Assembly (NCBI GenBank): GCA_002434305.1
Contig: DJJU01000013.1
Location: 372,001 to 436,000, forward strand
Length of the DNA stretch: 64,000 bases
Direction of reading: 5' to 3'
DNA from: Alicycliphilus sp. UBA6560
GTDB taxonomy: Bacteria > Pseudomonadota > Gammaproteobacteria > Burkholderiales > Burkholderiaceae_C
Of this stretch, positions 32,707-41,729 are shown piece by piece. Made by a program: the position numbers and the translations under genes. The notes beneath the pieces are model-generated. The model made no database searches. It saw nothing but the letters and a program-made list of their open reading frames with translations, and was not told the origin of the DNA. Positions within the stretch are counted from its first letter, which is position 1. The number at the start of each line of letters is the position of its first letter.

Positions 32707-33418
32707 CGCCGCCCTCCTGACCGCCGAACTGCTCACGCGCCGCTGGCTGCCGCGCAGCCACCCGCGCGTCAAGCGCGCCCTGGTCGACGCCGAGCTGTTC
32801 GCCCAGGTCGAGCAGCGCCTGGGTCAGTGCGGCCTGCGCTGGATGGACAGCATCTACGCCGACCACGTCAGCGTCGCCCTGCTGCCGGCCGCGCAGAACA
32901 CCGTCATGGGCGAGGCCGGCCTGAACGGCAACAACAACCTGGACCTGCCGCGCGACGCCCAGGCCCTGCTCATCGTGCTGTGGGCGCTGATCGTGCTACC
33001 CAAGCGCGAGCGCCAGACCAGCCGCGTGGAAGAGGCCGACGCCGGGCAGAACGACTTCTTCCCCGGCGCCAAGCCCCTGCCGCAGGCCGCCAGCGTCAGC
33101 CCGCTGGTGTCCTACAAGGCGCTGCTGGAGGACTACGGCGCGCAGCTGGGCAAGAAGCTGCGCCTGGACACCAACCTGAAGCTGCTGGAGCGCCACGGCT
33201 TCATCGTGCGCCGCCAAGACGAGATCGCCGAGGGGCCGCTGCTGGATGTGCTGCTGGACTACGACGTACTGGCCCCGCGCATCCTGGACGGGGCGCTGGC
33301 GGACGTGCTGGCGCGGGAGCGGGCGGCAGAAGAGTCTGAATCAAATCGCCCTCCAGCGCTTGCCAGTCAAGCGCAGGCAGCTATCAATACAGAAGCAAAT
33401 GCGGCGCAGGAGGACTGA
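32699..33418 (+). CDS. MksE/JetB-like KITE subunit candidate
   Basis: 239 aa. Two winged-helix-like parts are suggested (VSPLVSYKALLEDYGAQLGK, TNLKLLERHGFIVRRQDEIA, then EGPLLDVLLDYDVL), as expected for a KITE protein (MukE, MksE, JetB) that binds the kleisin. It lies between the kleisin-like and SMC genes, overlapping the first by 8 bp. The last 28 residues, rich in Ala, Gln, Asn and Glu, are encoded by a copy of the family 1 repeat (33333-33395); the same tail carries AGGAGG just before the SMC start. Assignment rests on operon context and predicted fold. Confidence 0.6.
   Translation: MDDAALLTAELLTRRWLPRSHPRVKRALVDAELFAQVEQRLGQCGLRWMDSIYADHVSVALLPAAQNTVMGEAGLNGNNNLDLPRDAQALLIVLWALIVLPKRERQTSRVEEADAGQNDFFPGAKPLPQAASVSPLVSYKALLEDYGAQLGKKLRLDTNLKLLERHGFIVRRQDEIAEGPLLDVLLDYDVLAPRILDGALADVLARERAAEESESNRPPALASQAQAAINTEANAAQED
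33333..33395 (+). repeat. Family 1 dispersed repeat inside the MksE-like gene
   Basis: CCCTCCAGCGCTTGCCAGTC then AAGCGCAGGCAGCTATCAAT. It is close in sequence to 30524-30595, which precedes rsmE, and is read in frame as the C-terminal tail (PPALASQAQAAINTEANA). Confidence 0.85.
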
Positions 33419-33423
33419 CTCGC

Positions 33424-36258
33424 ATGTTCCACCTGCAAACCCTTGAACTCGTCCACTGGGACTACTGCCAGCGCATCTGCCTGCCGCTGGACGGCTCCAT
33501 CATCACCATCGCCGGGCCCAACGGCTCGGGCAAGACCACGCTGCTGGACGCCATGCGCACGCTGCTGGGCCTGCGCTGCTCCGCCCCGCGCGACTACCGC
33601 ACCTATGCCCGCCACGCCGGCGCGCAGACCGCCTGGCTGCGCGCCGTGGTGGACAACCGGCCGCAGGGGCGGCAAAGCTCCAGCCGCCCGTTCGCGCGGC
33701 GCTTGCTCTACAGCGACCAGGTCACGCTGGCCTGCCGCATCGACCGCAATGGCGGCGACTGGCAGCGCCGCTACTGCCTGCTGGAGGGCGACGTCTCCGT
33801 CGAGCAGATGCTGGACATGCCCGAAAAAGACCTGGGCTTCATGGGCGTGGAGGCCTGGGGCCGCGTGCTGTCGGCCGCTGGGCTGTCGCCGGCGATTGCG
33901 CGCGTGCTGTCGCTGGAGCAGGGCCAGACTGACCGCCTGTGCGAATTCAGCCCGCGCGAGCTGCTGCGCCTGGTGTTCGACGTGTTCGGCGACCAGCAGG
34001 TGCTGGACGCCTACGACCAGGCGCGCGAGCACCAGCAGCAGCTGGCGCGCGAGATGGCCCAGGCCGAGCGCGAGATGGACCACAGCCGCGCCCAGCTGGC
34101 CGAGCTGCACAACCGCGTTGCCAGCTACCAGGCCTGGCAGCTCAAGCTGGCCGAGCGCGAGCGCCTGGCCACCGAGGTGCTGCCCGTGCTGGCCTGGCAT
34201 GGCGAGCGCGAGGCGCTGACCCGCCACTCGCGTGAGCTGCGCCGCCACAAGGCGCAGCACCGCGCCGCCCTGGCCGAGCAGGCGGTGCAGAACAAGCGGC
34301 TCTTGCACCTGCTCGATGAGAGCGGCAAAGCCCAGCAGCAGGCCGCCCAGCTGCGCGTGGAGCGCGACCAGGCGCGCCAGCAACTGGACGAGGCCACGCG
34401 CCACGAGGCGCCGCTGGAGCAGCTGGCCAAACGCGAGCAGGAGCTGCTGGCCCTGGTGGACAAGGGCAGCAACGCCGACGAGCTGCAGACCCACCTGGCC
34501 CGGTTGCAGGAGCAGGAATCCGCCCTGCAGGACGAGCGCAGCCAGCTCGCCCAGCAGCGCAAGGTGGCGGCCGCCGCCCTGGCGGCGCTGGAAGGGCAGC
34601 ACCTGCCGCCGCTGCCGCCCGAGGTGGCGCGCTTTCGCAAGGCGCTCACGTCCCGCGGCATCGGCCACCGCTTCGTGGCCGAGGTGGTGGAGGTGCAGGA
34701 CGAGCGCTGGCGCGCCGCCATCGAGGGCGTGCTGCGCGGCCACCGCTGGGTGGCGCTGCTGGACAAGGCGAGCGACTTGGCCGACGCCTGGGAGCTGGGC
34801 GAGCGCGAGCGCTACCGCCACTACATCGTCGAGCCGGGCGCCGTGGCGCTCAAGGGCGAGAGCGGCACGCTGCTTGCGCACGTGAAGTTCACCGCCCCCG
34901 TGCCGCGCTGGCTGGTGCAGCAGCTGCAGAACCTGCGCTGCGTGGCCGACCCGCGCGAGGGCAAGAAGCTGGGCGGCGCCTGGGTCACGCCCCAGGCCTA
35001 CATGCACGACGGGCGCGGCGCGCGCTCCATGTGGGTGGACGCGCACGAGCACCAGTTCGGCGCCAGCGCCGTACAGGCCCGCCGCGCCGCCGCCGAGCGC
35101 GAGCTGGCCCGCATCGACGCCCAGCTGGCGCCGGTGCTGGACGCCCTCATGGCCGCCCGGCGCCAGATCGGCGACACCAAGAACGCCCTGGCGGGCCACA
35201 GCGCCGCCGAGGAGCTGGCGCGCCGCAGCGACGAATTCGCCCAGGCGCGCGAGCAGCTGCCGGCTGCCAGGCAGGCCCGCGTCGCCACCGCCCAGCTGTG
35301 GCAGCGGCTGGAGCAGGAGACCACGCGCGCCCACGACCGGCACCGCGCCTTCAACGACGAGCACAAGCGCCTGGAGGCCCAGCTGCAGCGCGCCCGCGGC
35401 GACAGCGAGCGCGCCGCACAGGAATGGAGCGCGCGCCGCCGCCAGCAGCAGGGCGCTGTGGCGCGCAGCCAGCAGCAGCGCGCGCAGTTCCCCGCACGCT
35501 GGATCGCGCCGCCGGCCATCGCCGCGCTGGTGGATGAATACCTGAACGACACCCAGGCCCGGCTGCGCCTGCATGCGCTGGAGCAGGAGCTGCAGCAGGG
35601 CAGCTGGGAGCAGGACGCCACCGTGCAGGAGCGCCACCGCCGCATGGACGCCACCGTGCGCGAGCAGGCGCTGAGCCTTTCGGACCACCAGGCCAAGAAC
35701 GCCCAGGCCGCCACGGCGGTGATGAACGCGCGCGAGAGCTACATCGAGGTGCTGCGCAGCACCGTGCGCCGCTACCGCAAGAACATCCAGGAGCTGGGCC
35801 AGCTGGCCGGCGTGGAGGTGGCGGCCGAGCTGCCGCTGCTGGAGAACGACGACACCGTGCTGGCCCAGGCCGGGCTGAAGGTGCACTTCGCCTTCGATGG
35901 CAAGGGCAGCATCGGCCTGAACGACGGCGAGGCCTCGGGAGGGCAGCAGGTCATCAAGTCGCTGATCCTGCTGGTGGGCTTGCTCAAGGACGAGGAAAGC
36001 GGCTCGGGTGGCTTCGTCTTCATCGACGAGCCCTTCGCCCACCTGGACGTGCGCAACATCCAGCTGGTCGGCCACTTCCTGCGCAGCACGCGCGCGCAGT
36101 ACGTGCTGACCACGCCCATCACGCACAACCTGGAGGTCTTCGAGCCCGCCGAGATCACCCTGGTGACCAGCAAGAAGCCGGCGGGGGCCCGCTGGGCGCC
36201 GCCGATCGCCGTGGCCAAGCGCCGCGGCGTGCCGGAGCGGCGGCCGCTGCCGGCCTGA
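33424..36258 (+). CDS. MksB/JetC-like SMC ATPase
   Basis: 944 aa. ABC-type SMC ATPase: Walker A GPNGSGKTTLLDAM (31-38 core), long coiled coils (about 200-395 and 545-800, rich in Arg, Gln, Glu, Ala), a central hinge-like region with VVEVQDERWRAAIEGVLRGH (about 420), signature ASGGQQV (from 837), and Walker B FVFIDEPFAHLDV (about 864-875). The hinge-flanking block and the LDV D-loop resemble MksB and Wadjet JetC. Length fits MksB (about 950 aa) rather than canonical SMC (about 1200). With the two preceding genes it forms a condensin-like complex expected to act in chromosome organisation or plasmid restriction. No JetD-type nuclease gene follows. Confidence 0.8.
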   Translation: MFHLQTLELVHWDYCQRICLPLDGSIITIAGPNGSGKTTLLDAMRTLLGLRCSAPRDYRTYARHAGAQTAWLRAVVDNRPQGRQSSSRPFARRLLYSDQVTLACRIDRNGGDWQRRYCLLEGDVSVEQMLDMPEKDLGFMGVEAWGRVLSAAGLSPAIARVLSLEQGQTDRLCEFSPRELLRLVFDVFGDQQVLDAYDQAREHQQQLAREMAQAEREMDHSRAQLAELHNRVASYQAWQLKLAERERLATEVLPVLAWHGEREALTRHSRELRRHKAQHRAALAEQAVQNKRLLHLLDESGKAQQQAAQLRVERDQARQQLDEATRHEAPLEQLAKREQELLALVDKGSNADELQTHLARLQEQESALQDERSQLAQQRKVAAAALAALEGQHLPPLPPEVARFRKALTSRGIGHRFVAEVVEVQDERWRAAIEGVLRGHRWVALLDKASDLADAWELGERERYRHYIVEPGAVALKGESGTLLAHVKFTAPVPRWLVQQLQNLRCVADPREGKKLGGAWVTPQAYMHDGRGARSMWVDAHEHQFGASAVQARRAAAERELARIDAQLAPVLDALMAARRQIGDTKNALAGHSAAEELARRSDEFAQAREQLPAARQARVATAQLWQRLEQETTRAHDRHRAFNDEHKRLEAQLQRARGDSERAAQEWSARRRQQQGAVARSQQQRAQFPARWIAPPAIAALVDEYLNDTQARLRLHALEQELQQGSWEQDATVQERHRRMDATVREQALSLSDHQAKNAQAATAVMNARESYIEVLRSTVRRYRKNIQELGQLAGVEVAAELPLLENDDTVLAQAGLKVHFAFDGKGSIGLNDGEASGGQQVIKSLILLVGLLKDEESGSGGFVFIDEPFAHLDVRNIQLVGHFLRSTRAQYVLTTPITHNLEVFEPAEITLVTSKKPAGARWAPPIAVAKRRGVPERRPLPA

Positions 36259-36345
36259 CCGGCTGGCGGCAGCAGTTGGCCTTATCTTGCACGCCCGGGG
36301 GCGAGGTTGCCTAAGATCGGGCAGCAGGAAAAAACAGGAGCCTAT

Positions 36346-37494
36346 GTGACACCCCAGGAGCAGCAGCCAGGCGGCGCCGCCGCTCGGCTGCTGGACGCGC
36401 TGCTCACGCGCGATCCCTACCAGCGCATCCGCCTGGCCATGACGGGGCTGGCGGCGCTGCTCATGCTGTGCTGCATCGGCGCCATGTACCTGGCGGTGGC
36501 GGCGGGCCTGGTGCCGGCCCTCCAGGTGCACGCGTGGGCGCTGGTGTGCTCCTCGGGGCTGGTCGTGGTCTACGCGCTGATCCGCAGCGGCTACAGCCGC
36601 CGCTGGCGCGACCCGGCGCTGACGCTGGCGCAGAACGTCACCTCCATGGCCTGCGTGGCGGCGGCCTACGTGATCGCCGGGCAGGCGCGCGGCATCGTGC
36701 TGCCGGTGCTGGCGGTGATCCTGATGTTCGGCGTGTTCGGCCTCACGCCGCGGCAGATGGTGTGGGTGCTGGTCTACGGCCTGGTGCTGTTCGGCCTGGC
36801 CATCGCCTGGGTGCAGTGGCGCGAGCCGCAGAACCAGCCGCTGGCGCTGACGGCGGCCTACCTGCTGATGATCGTGGTGGTGCTGCTGGCCGGCACCTTC
36901 CTGAACATGCGCGCGCACGCCGTGCGCGAGAAGCTGCGCCGGCAAAAGGCCGAGCTGGCCCGCGCCGTGGAGCAGGTGCGCGAGCTGGCCACGCGCGACG
37001 AGCTGACGGGCCTGCCCAACCGCCGCTTCATGATGGAGGTGCTGCAGCTGGAGATTCGGCGCTCGCAGCGCAGCCAGCACAGCCTGCTGGTGGCGCAGCT
37101 GGACCTGGACCACTTCAAGGCCGTCAACGACACGCACGGGCACGCCGCCGGCGACGAGGCGCTGCAGGCCTTCGCACGCACGGTGACGCGCTGCGTGCGC
37201 AGCTCGGACGTGCTGGCGCGCTGGGGCGGCGAGGAGTTCGTGCTGCTCATGTGCAACACCCCGGTGGCCGAGGGTACCCGGCTGCTGGAGCGCGTGCGCC
37301 GGGCCGTGGCCGCCAGCCCGGTGGCCCTGCACGGGCCGGCCACGGTCGGCCTGACGGTGTCCATCGGCGCGGCGCGGCTGCAGCCCGGCGAGGGCATGAA
37401 CGCCGTGCTGCAGCGCGCCGACAAGGCCTTGTACACGGCCAAGCGCCAGGGGCGCGACCGGGTGGTCTGGGCGCCCGGGGATGCTCCTGAATAA
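36346..37494 (+). CDS. Membrane diguanylate cyclase (GGDEF)
   Basis: 382 aa from a GTG at 36346, which has AGGAG 6 nt upstream (an ATG two bases earlier is followed directly by a stop). The first 200 residues hold about six membrane helices (AMTGLAALLMLCCIGAMYLA, LALTAAYLLMIVVVLLAGTF), followed by a short coiled coil and a GGDEF domain: DELTGLPNRRFM, LDLDHFKAVNDTHGH and an intact GGEEF (294-298) with an RSSD I-site five residues before it. It should make c-di-GMP and be product-inhibited. The last codons and stop are formed by a family 1 repeat. Confidence 0.92.
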   Translation: MTPQEQQPGGAAARLLDALLTRDPYQRIRLAMTGLAALLMLCCIGAMYLAVAAGLVPALQVHAWALVCSSGLVVVYALIRSGYSRRWRDPALTLAQNVTSMACVAAAYVIAGQARGIVLPVLAVILMFGVFGLTPRQMVWVLVYGLVLFGLAIAWVQWREPQNQPLALTAAYLLMIVVVLLAGTFLNMRAHAVREKLRRQKAELARAVEQVRELATRDELTGLPNRRFMMEVLQLEIRRSQRSQHSLLVAQLDLDHFKAVNDTHGHAAGDEALQAFARTVTRCVRSSDVLARWGGEEFVLLMCNTPVAEGTRLLERVRRAVAASPVALHGPATVGLTVSIGAARLQPGEGMNAVLQRADKALYTAKRQGRDRVVWAPGDAPE

Positions 37495-37548
37495 GGAGCT
37501 GCCAGCGCTTTACCAGTAAGCGCTGGAGGCACTTTTGGCTATATTTTT
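37483..37548. repeat. Family 1 dispersed repeat between two convergent genes
   Basis: GCTCCTGAATAAGGAGCTGC, CAGCGCTTTACCAGTAAGCG, CTGGAGGCACTTTTGGCTAT. It supplies the 3' ends of both the GGDEF gene (…DAPE) and the convergent hydrolase gene (…VKI). Confidence 0.85.
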
Positions 37549-38396
37549 ACCAGGCCCTGGCCGGCCAGCCAGTCCTGCAGCAGCGCATACACCGGCGCGG
37601 CCAGCGCCGGGGTCTCGTTGAAGATCTCGTGGTACAGCCCGGGAAAGCCCCGGGCCGTGAGCACCTGCGAAGGCGCGGCGGCGGCAAACGCCCGGCAGCC
37701 GGTGGGGTCGACGATGCGGTCGCCTTCGCCCCACATCAGCAGCGTGGGCAGGCGCCACCGGGCGGCACCGGCCACCACCGGCGCGCCGGCGCCGCCGATG
37801 AAGCCTGCCAGCCGGGCGCTGATGCGGTCGTGGCACAGCGGGTCGGCCTGGTAGGCGGCGACCACCGCCGCGTCGTGCGACAGCTGGCGCGCATCCAGCC
37901 CGTTGCCCACGCGCAGGTCGGGCAGCAGCCTGGGCAGCGTGGCCAGCAGCAGGCGCTGCACCGGGTTCAGAAAGGCCGCCAGCGCGGGCGAGGACAGCAC
38001 CAGCGCGTCCACCGCTGGCCCCTGCCCGCGCGCCACGAAGGCGGCGGCAACCAGGCCGCCCATGCTGTGGCCCAGCAGCACCAGCGGCTGGCCGGCGGGC
38101 ATCTGCCGGCGCGTGTCCTGCAGCACCAGGGCCAGGTCGTCCAGCAGACGCTCGTCGTGCGGCAGGGCGCCGCGGTTGCCGCCGGACTGGCCGTGGCCGC
38201 GCTGGTCGTAGCCGCGCACGGCCAAGCCGCGCTCGGCCAGCCAGTGCGCCAGCGCGCCATAGCGGCCGGCGTGCTCGCCCAGGCCGTGCACCAGCACCAC
38301 GGTGGCGGCGGGCGCGCCGGCGGGCGCGGGCCAATCGTGCAGCGCCAGCGCGGTGCCGTCGCGGGCCGGGAGCAGGGAGCGGATCGAAGCGGTCAT
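37539..38396 (-). CDS. Alpha/beta hydrolase, monoacylglycerol lipase/serine aminopeptidase type
   Basis: 285 aa Hydrolase_4-type protein. The oxyanion-hole motif VVLVHGLGEHAGRYGALAHW, YDQRGHGQSGG, the nucleophile elbow VLLGHSMGGLVAA, the acid in LMWGEGDRIVDP and the His in GLYHEIFNE are all visible in the right order. There is no signal peptide, so it acts in the cytoplasm on monoacylglycerols or similar esters. It is first in a minus-strand reading direction after the AbrB/Tct genes, but its start lies 40 bp from the AbrB stop, so it may be the last gene of that transcript. Confidence 0.88.
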   Translation of the reverse strand: MTASIRSLLPARDGTALALHDWPAPAGAPAATVVLVHGLGEHAGRYGALAHWLAERGLAVRGYDQRGHGQSGGNRGALPHDERLLDDLALVLQDTRRQMPAGQPLVLLGHSMGGLVAAAFVARGQGPAVDALVLSSPALAAFLNPVQRLLLATLPRLLPDLRVGNGLDARQLSHDAAVVAAYQADPLCHDRISARLAGFIGGAGAPVVAGAARWRLPTLLMWGEGDRIVDPTGCRAFAAAAPSQVLTARGFPGLYHEIFNETPALAAPVYALLQDWLAGQGLVKI

Positions 38397-38436
38397 GGCG
38401 CGAAGGCGGCGGGGCCGGGGGAGGGCGGAAGACGCA

Positions 38437-39501
38437 TCATAGGGACGGCTGCGCGCCGCTGGCGCGCGCCAGGCGCCGCGTCAGCGCCGGCCCCACGGCC
38501 AGCACGACCAGGAAGCGCGCCAGCTGCATGGCCATGACGAAGCCTGCGTCCACCGCGCTGGTGGCGGCGATGACGGCCATGGAATCGGCCCCGCCCGGGC
38601 CGGTGGCCAGGAAGGCGCTCAGCGGGTCCACCCCGGCGGCCAGCACCAGCGTCGCCCCGGTGGCCGCGCCCACCAGCATCAGCGCCAGCGTGGACAGCAC
38701 CACCTGCGGCAGCGCGCGCAGCGCGTGCAGCAAGATGGCGCGCGTGAAGCGCAGCCCCACGCTCCAGCCGATGGCGGCGTAGGCCGCCAGCATCAGCGCC
38801 GGCGGCAGCGCCGGCTGCACGTGCCACACGGCCTGCGCCAGCGCAGCGCCCGCCAGCGGCAGCACCATGGCGCCGCCGGCGATGGACCAGCGCCGCGCCA
38901 GCGCGCTGCCGCCCAGCACCAGCGCCGCGGTCAGCGCCAGGCTGCCCCAGGCGGGCGCGCCCCACCACGGCGCGTCGCCCGCGGCCAGCGGGTGCGCGCC
39001 GCCGGCCAGGCGCGCCACGGTGGCGGCGGCCAGCGTGACCAGCAGCACGCGGGTGTACTGCATGAAGGCCACCAGGCGCGCGTCGGCGCCGTACTGCTCG
39101 GCCAGCACCACCATGGCGGCGGCGGCGCCGGGCGACATGCCCCACAGCGCCGTGGTGCCGGGCATGACCTGCCGGCGCATCAGCCACCAGCCCAGCGCTG
39201 TGCTGGCGCCGATCAGCACCAGCGTGGCGGCCAGCAGCAGCGGCCAGCGCGGCAGCAGCAGCTCCAGGTGGCGCGGCTGTAGGCTCTGCGCCATCAGGCA
39301 GCCCAGCAGCCCCTGGCCCCAGCCGAAGACGCGCCGCGGCACCGCCAGCTGCGTGCCGCGCACCGCCAGCGCCATGGCGCTGACCATGCAGGCCAGCAGC
39401 ACGGCCGCCGGCACGTGCAGCGCCAGCAAGGCGGCGGCCAGCGGCGCGCTGCACAGGGCCAGCGCGCCCCAGCCGCGCAGCTGCCGCCCGCTGCCCGACA
39501 C
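38437..39501 (-). CDS. AbrB-family (ammonia monooxygenase-like) membrane permease
   Basis: 354 aa with about ten hydrophobic segments in two related halves; GTTALWGMSPGAAAAMVVLA and FLATGPGGADSMAVIAATS are the paired family motifs. Members are predicted transporters, called AbrB or ammonia monooxygenase in databases without proof. I chose a GTG at 39501, 13 bp after the tctA stop and with AGGA 8 nt upstream; an extension further upstream would overlap tctA in another frame. Co-orientation with tctA suggests a role in transport of the same substrate, an inference. Confidence 0.75.
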   Translation of the reverse strand: MSGSGRQLRGWGALALCSAPLAAALLALHVPAAVLLACMVSAMALAVRGTQLAVPRRVFGWGQGLLGCLMAQSLQPRHLELLLPRWPLLLAATLVLIGASTALGWWLMRRQVMPGTTALWGMSPGAAAAMVVLAEQYGADARLVAFMQYTRVLLVTLAAATVARLAGGAHPLAAGDAPWWGAPAWGSLALTAALVLGGSALARRWSIAGGAMVLPLAGAALAQAVWHVQPALPPALMLAAYAAIGWSVGLRFTRAILLHALRALPQVVLSTLALMLVGAATGATLVLAAGVDPLSAFLATGPGGADSMAVIAATSAVDAGFVMAMQLARFLVVLAVGPALTRRLARASGAQPSL

Positions 39502-39514
39502 CGCGCTGTCCTGC

Positions 39515-41029
39515 TCAGGCCGCGGGGGCAGCGCCCGCGCGGCGGCGCGCCAGGCGCCGGTACAGCGGCGGCACCAGCAGCATGGTGGCCACGCCGATCC
39601 ACAGGCCGATGGAGATCGGGCTTTCCCACAGGATGCCCAGCTCGCCATTGGTGATGGACAGCGCCCGGCGCAGGTTCTGCTCCATCATGTCGCCCAGCAC
39701 GAAGCCCAGGATCAAGGGCGCCATGGGCACGCCGGCCTTGCGCAGCAGGTAGCCCACGATGCCCAGCACCACCATCAGCACCAGGTCGAACGTGGTGGCG
39801 TGGATGGCGTACACCCCCACCGCGCTGATGGCCAGGATGCCGGGCACCAGGATCCAGTTGGGCAGCGCCAGCATGCGCGTGAACAGGCCGATCATGGGGA
39901 TGTTCATGACCAGCAGCAGCACGTTGCACACGGCCATGGAGGCGATCAGGCCCCACACCAGCGTGGGCTGCTGGGTGAACAGGGCCGGGCCCGGCGTGAT
40001 GTTGTACAGCGACAGCGCGCCCACCATCACCGCGGTGGTGCCCGAGCCGGGCACGCCCAGGGTCAGCATGGGCACGAAGGAGCCGTTGGCCGAGGCGTTG
40101 TTGGCCGCCTCCGGCGCGGCCACGCCGCGGATGTCGCCCTTGCCGAAGGTGCCCTGGGTGTCGCACAGGCGTTTTTCCAGCGTGTAGGCCATGGCGCTGG
40201 CGATGGTCGCGCCCGCGCCGGGCAGCACGCCCACCACGAAGCCCAGCACCGACGAGCGCACCGTGCCCCACCAGGTCAGCGCCATTTCGGCGCGGTTGAA
40301 CAGGTTGCGGCCGATGGCGCGGATGGCCGGGGCCTGCACCAAGTGCTGCTCCAGCATCAGCAGGATCTCGCTGACCGAGAACAGGCCGATGACGACCACC
40401 ACGAACTGGATGCCGTCGGACAGGTGCACGCTGCCGGCGGTGAAGCGGTACACGCCCGAGTTGCTGTCCAGCCCCACGGTGGACAGCGACAGGCCCAGCA
40501 CCGCCGCCAGCACCGCCTTCATGGGCGCGTCGCCCATCAGCCCGGTGATGCAGGCGAAGGCGAAGCACATCAGCGCGAAGTACTCCGCCGGCCCGAAGGC
40601 CAGCGCCCAGCGGGCCAGCAGCGGCGCGGCCAGCACGATGCCGACGAAGGCGACGAACGAGCCGATGAACGAGGACCAGGCCGAGATCGACAGCGCCACG
40701 CCCGCCTGGCCCTTCACGGCCATGGGGTAGCCGTCCACGGCCGTCATGATGGCGCCGGCGTCGCCCGGCACGTTGATCAGGATGGAGGAGATGCGCCCGC
40801 CGAACTCGCAGCCGATGTACACCGCCGTGAGCAGGATCAGCGCCGACTCCGGCGGCAGCTTGAGCGCGAACGCCAGCGGCATCAGGATGGCCACACCGTT
40901 GATCGGCCCCAGGCCGGGCAGCATGCCCACCACGGTGCCGATGAACGAGCCGATCAGGCCCAGCAGCAGGTTGATGGGCGCCAGGGCGACGCCAAAGCCC
41001 TCGCCCAGGTGGTGCAGGGTGTCTCCCAT
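39515..41029 (-). CDS. tctA: Tripartite tricarboxylate transporter, large permease TctA
   Basis: 504 aa, twelve or so membrane helices. The family signature is clear: IGSFIGTVVGMLPGLGPING at the start and the repeated VGVLPGAGATIASAMAYTLE, with TLGVPGSGTTAVMVGALSLY. It moves tricarboxylate-like substrates using the periplasmic TctC receptor and the ion gradient. The ATG at 41029 begins MGDTLHHLGEGF, normal for the family. Order is tctC, tctB, tctA with a 167-bp gap before tctA that contains a family 2 repeat. Confidence 0.93.
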   Translation of the reverse strand: MGDTLHHLGEGFGVALAPINLLLGLIGSFIGTVVGMLPGLGPINGVAILMPLAFALKLPPESALILLTAVYIGCEFGGRISSILINVPGDAGAIMTAVDGYPMAVKGQAGVALSISAWSSFIGSFVAFVGIVLAAPLLARWALAFGPAEYFALMCFAFACITGLMGDAPMKAVLAAVLGLSLSTVGLDSNSGVYRFTAGSVHLSDGIQFVVVVIGLFSVSEILLMLEQHLVQAPAIRAIGRNLFNRAEMALTWWGTVRSSVLGFVVGVLPGAGATIASAMAYTLEKRLCDTQGTFGKGDIRGVAAPEAANNASANGSFVPMLTLGVPGSGTTAVMVGALSLYNITPGPALFTQQPTLVWGLIASMAVCNVLLLVMNIPMIGLFTRMLALPNWILVPGILAISAVGVYAIHATTFDLVLMVVLGIVGYLLRKAGVPMAPLILGFVLGDMMEQNLRRALSITNGELGILWESPISIGLWIGVATMLLVPPLYRRLARRRAGAAPAA

Positions 41030-41081
41030 GTCAGCAGCTCCTTGGATACATAGGGGCGCACGCGCTGCCTTGCGCGCGGCC

Positions 41082-41193
41082 TGCGCCAGCGGCCGCCGTG
41101 CAGGGGCCGCCGCGCCGCACGGGCGGCGTCCCGCCTGCACGCGAGGCGCCAGGGAAGGGGGAAGCGGTGCAACCGCTCAGGGGGGTGTGTTGC
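41082..41193 (-). repeat. Family 2 dispersed repeat between tctB and tctA
   Basis: On the minus strand CCCCCCTGAGCGGTTGCACC, GCTTCCCCCTTCCCTGG, then GGCGGCCCCTGCACGGCGGC. It matches 15238-15326 closely at its distal part. Confidence 0.8.
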
Positions 41194-41196
41194 ATT

Positions 41197-41643
41197 TCAT
41201 CGCCCCCCGAGGACGAACGCGAGCACGCCGGTGGGCAGGATCACGTCGAACAGCTTGTCGAACAGGAAGTACAGGCCCAGGCCCAGGCCGGCGCCGGCGG
41301 CCAGGGCAGGCAGCATGCGCCCGCCGAAGCTGCGCCCCACGGGCAGCGCCATCAGCGTGGTGGCCAGCACGAAGCCCAGCGTCTGGAACAGCAGCGCATA
41401 CGCCACCATGGCGGCCACCACCAGCAGCAGCGCCGGCGCCGGGCGCCAGGCGGCGGGCTGCGCCGCGCGGCCCGGGCGCACGGCCAGCCACATGCCGGCC
41501 AGCGCCAGCAGCGCCGCCAGCAGCAGCGGGAAGGCGCGCGGGCCCACCGGCTCGTAGGAGAACTCGGCCTGGTAGGCCTGCGCCATCCAGGCCATGGTGA
41601 GGGCCAGCGCCAGGGCCAGCACGCCCAGGATGCGATCCGCCAT
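41197..41643 (-). CDS. tctB: Tripartite tricarboxylate transporter, small permease TctB
   Basis: 148 aa with four predicted membrane helices (ILGVLALALALTMAWMAQAY, FPLLLAALLALAGMWLAV, ALLLVVAAMVAYALLFQTLG, ALAAGAGLGLGLYFLFDKLF). The YEPVGPRAFPLLLA and FDKLFDVILPTG stretches are typical of TctB. Small membrane subunit that pairs with TctA. It sits between tctC and tctA. Confidence 0.9.
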   Translation of the reverse strand: MADRILGVLALALALTMAWMAQAYQAEFSYEPVGPRAFPLLLAALLALAGMWLAVRPGRAAQPAAWRPAPALLLVVAAMVAYALLFQTLGFVLATTLMALPVGRSFGGRMLPALAAGAGLGLGLYFLFDKLFDVILPTGVLAFVLGGR

Positions 41644-41651
41644 GAGATACC

Positions 41652-41712
41652 TCTGCTATTGTTTTGCTAGCTGCAGGCGCTCGTCCAGCAAGCGCCCGCG
41701 GCCAAAAACGTC
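41652..41712. repeat. Family 1 dispersed repeat between tctC and tctB
   Basis: TTGCTAGCTGCAGGCGCTCG, TCCAGCAAGCGCCCGCGGCC, AAAAACGT. The palindrome is degenerate. Confidence 0.7.
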
Positions 41713-41729
41713 TGGATTGCCTGGCGCGG

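Noticed and set aside
33367..37332. A stop-free frame of about 1300 codons on the minus strand opposite the SMC and GGDEF genes
   Set aside because: It is the mirror of GC-rich codon use on the plus strand; it is rich in His, Gln, Arg and Gly, spans two well-supported genes and shows no domain. The same holds for long antisense frames at 26252-29401, 46506-49892 and 6449-9121.
36259..37494. JetD-type nuclease that would complete a Wadjet system
   Set aside because: The gene after the SMC ATPase is a plain membrane GGDEF protein, and no Toprim-like gene lies on either side of the operon in this window.
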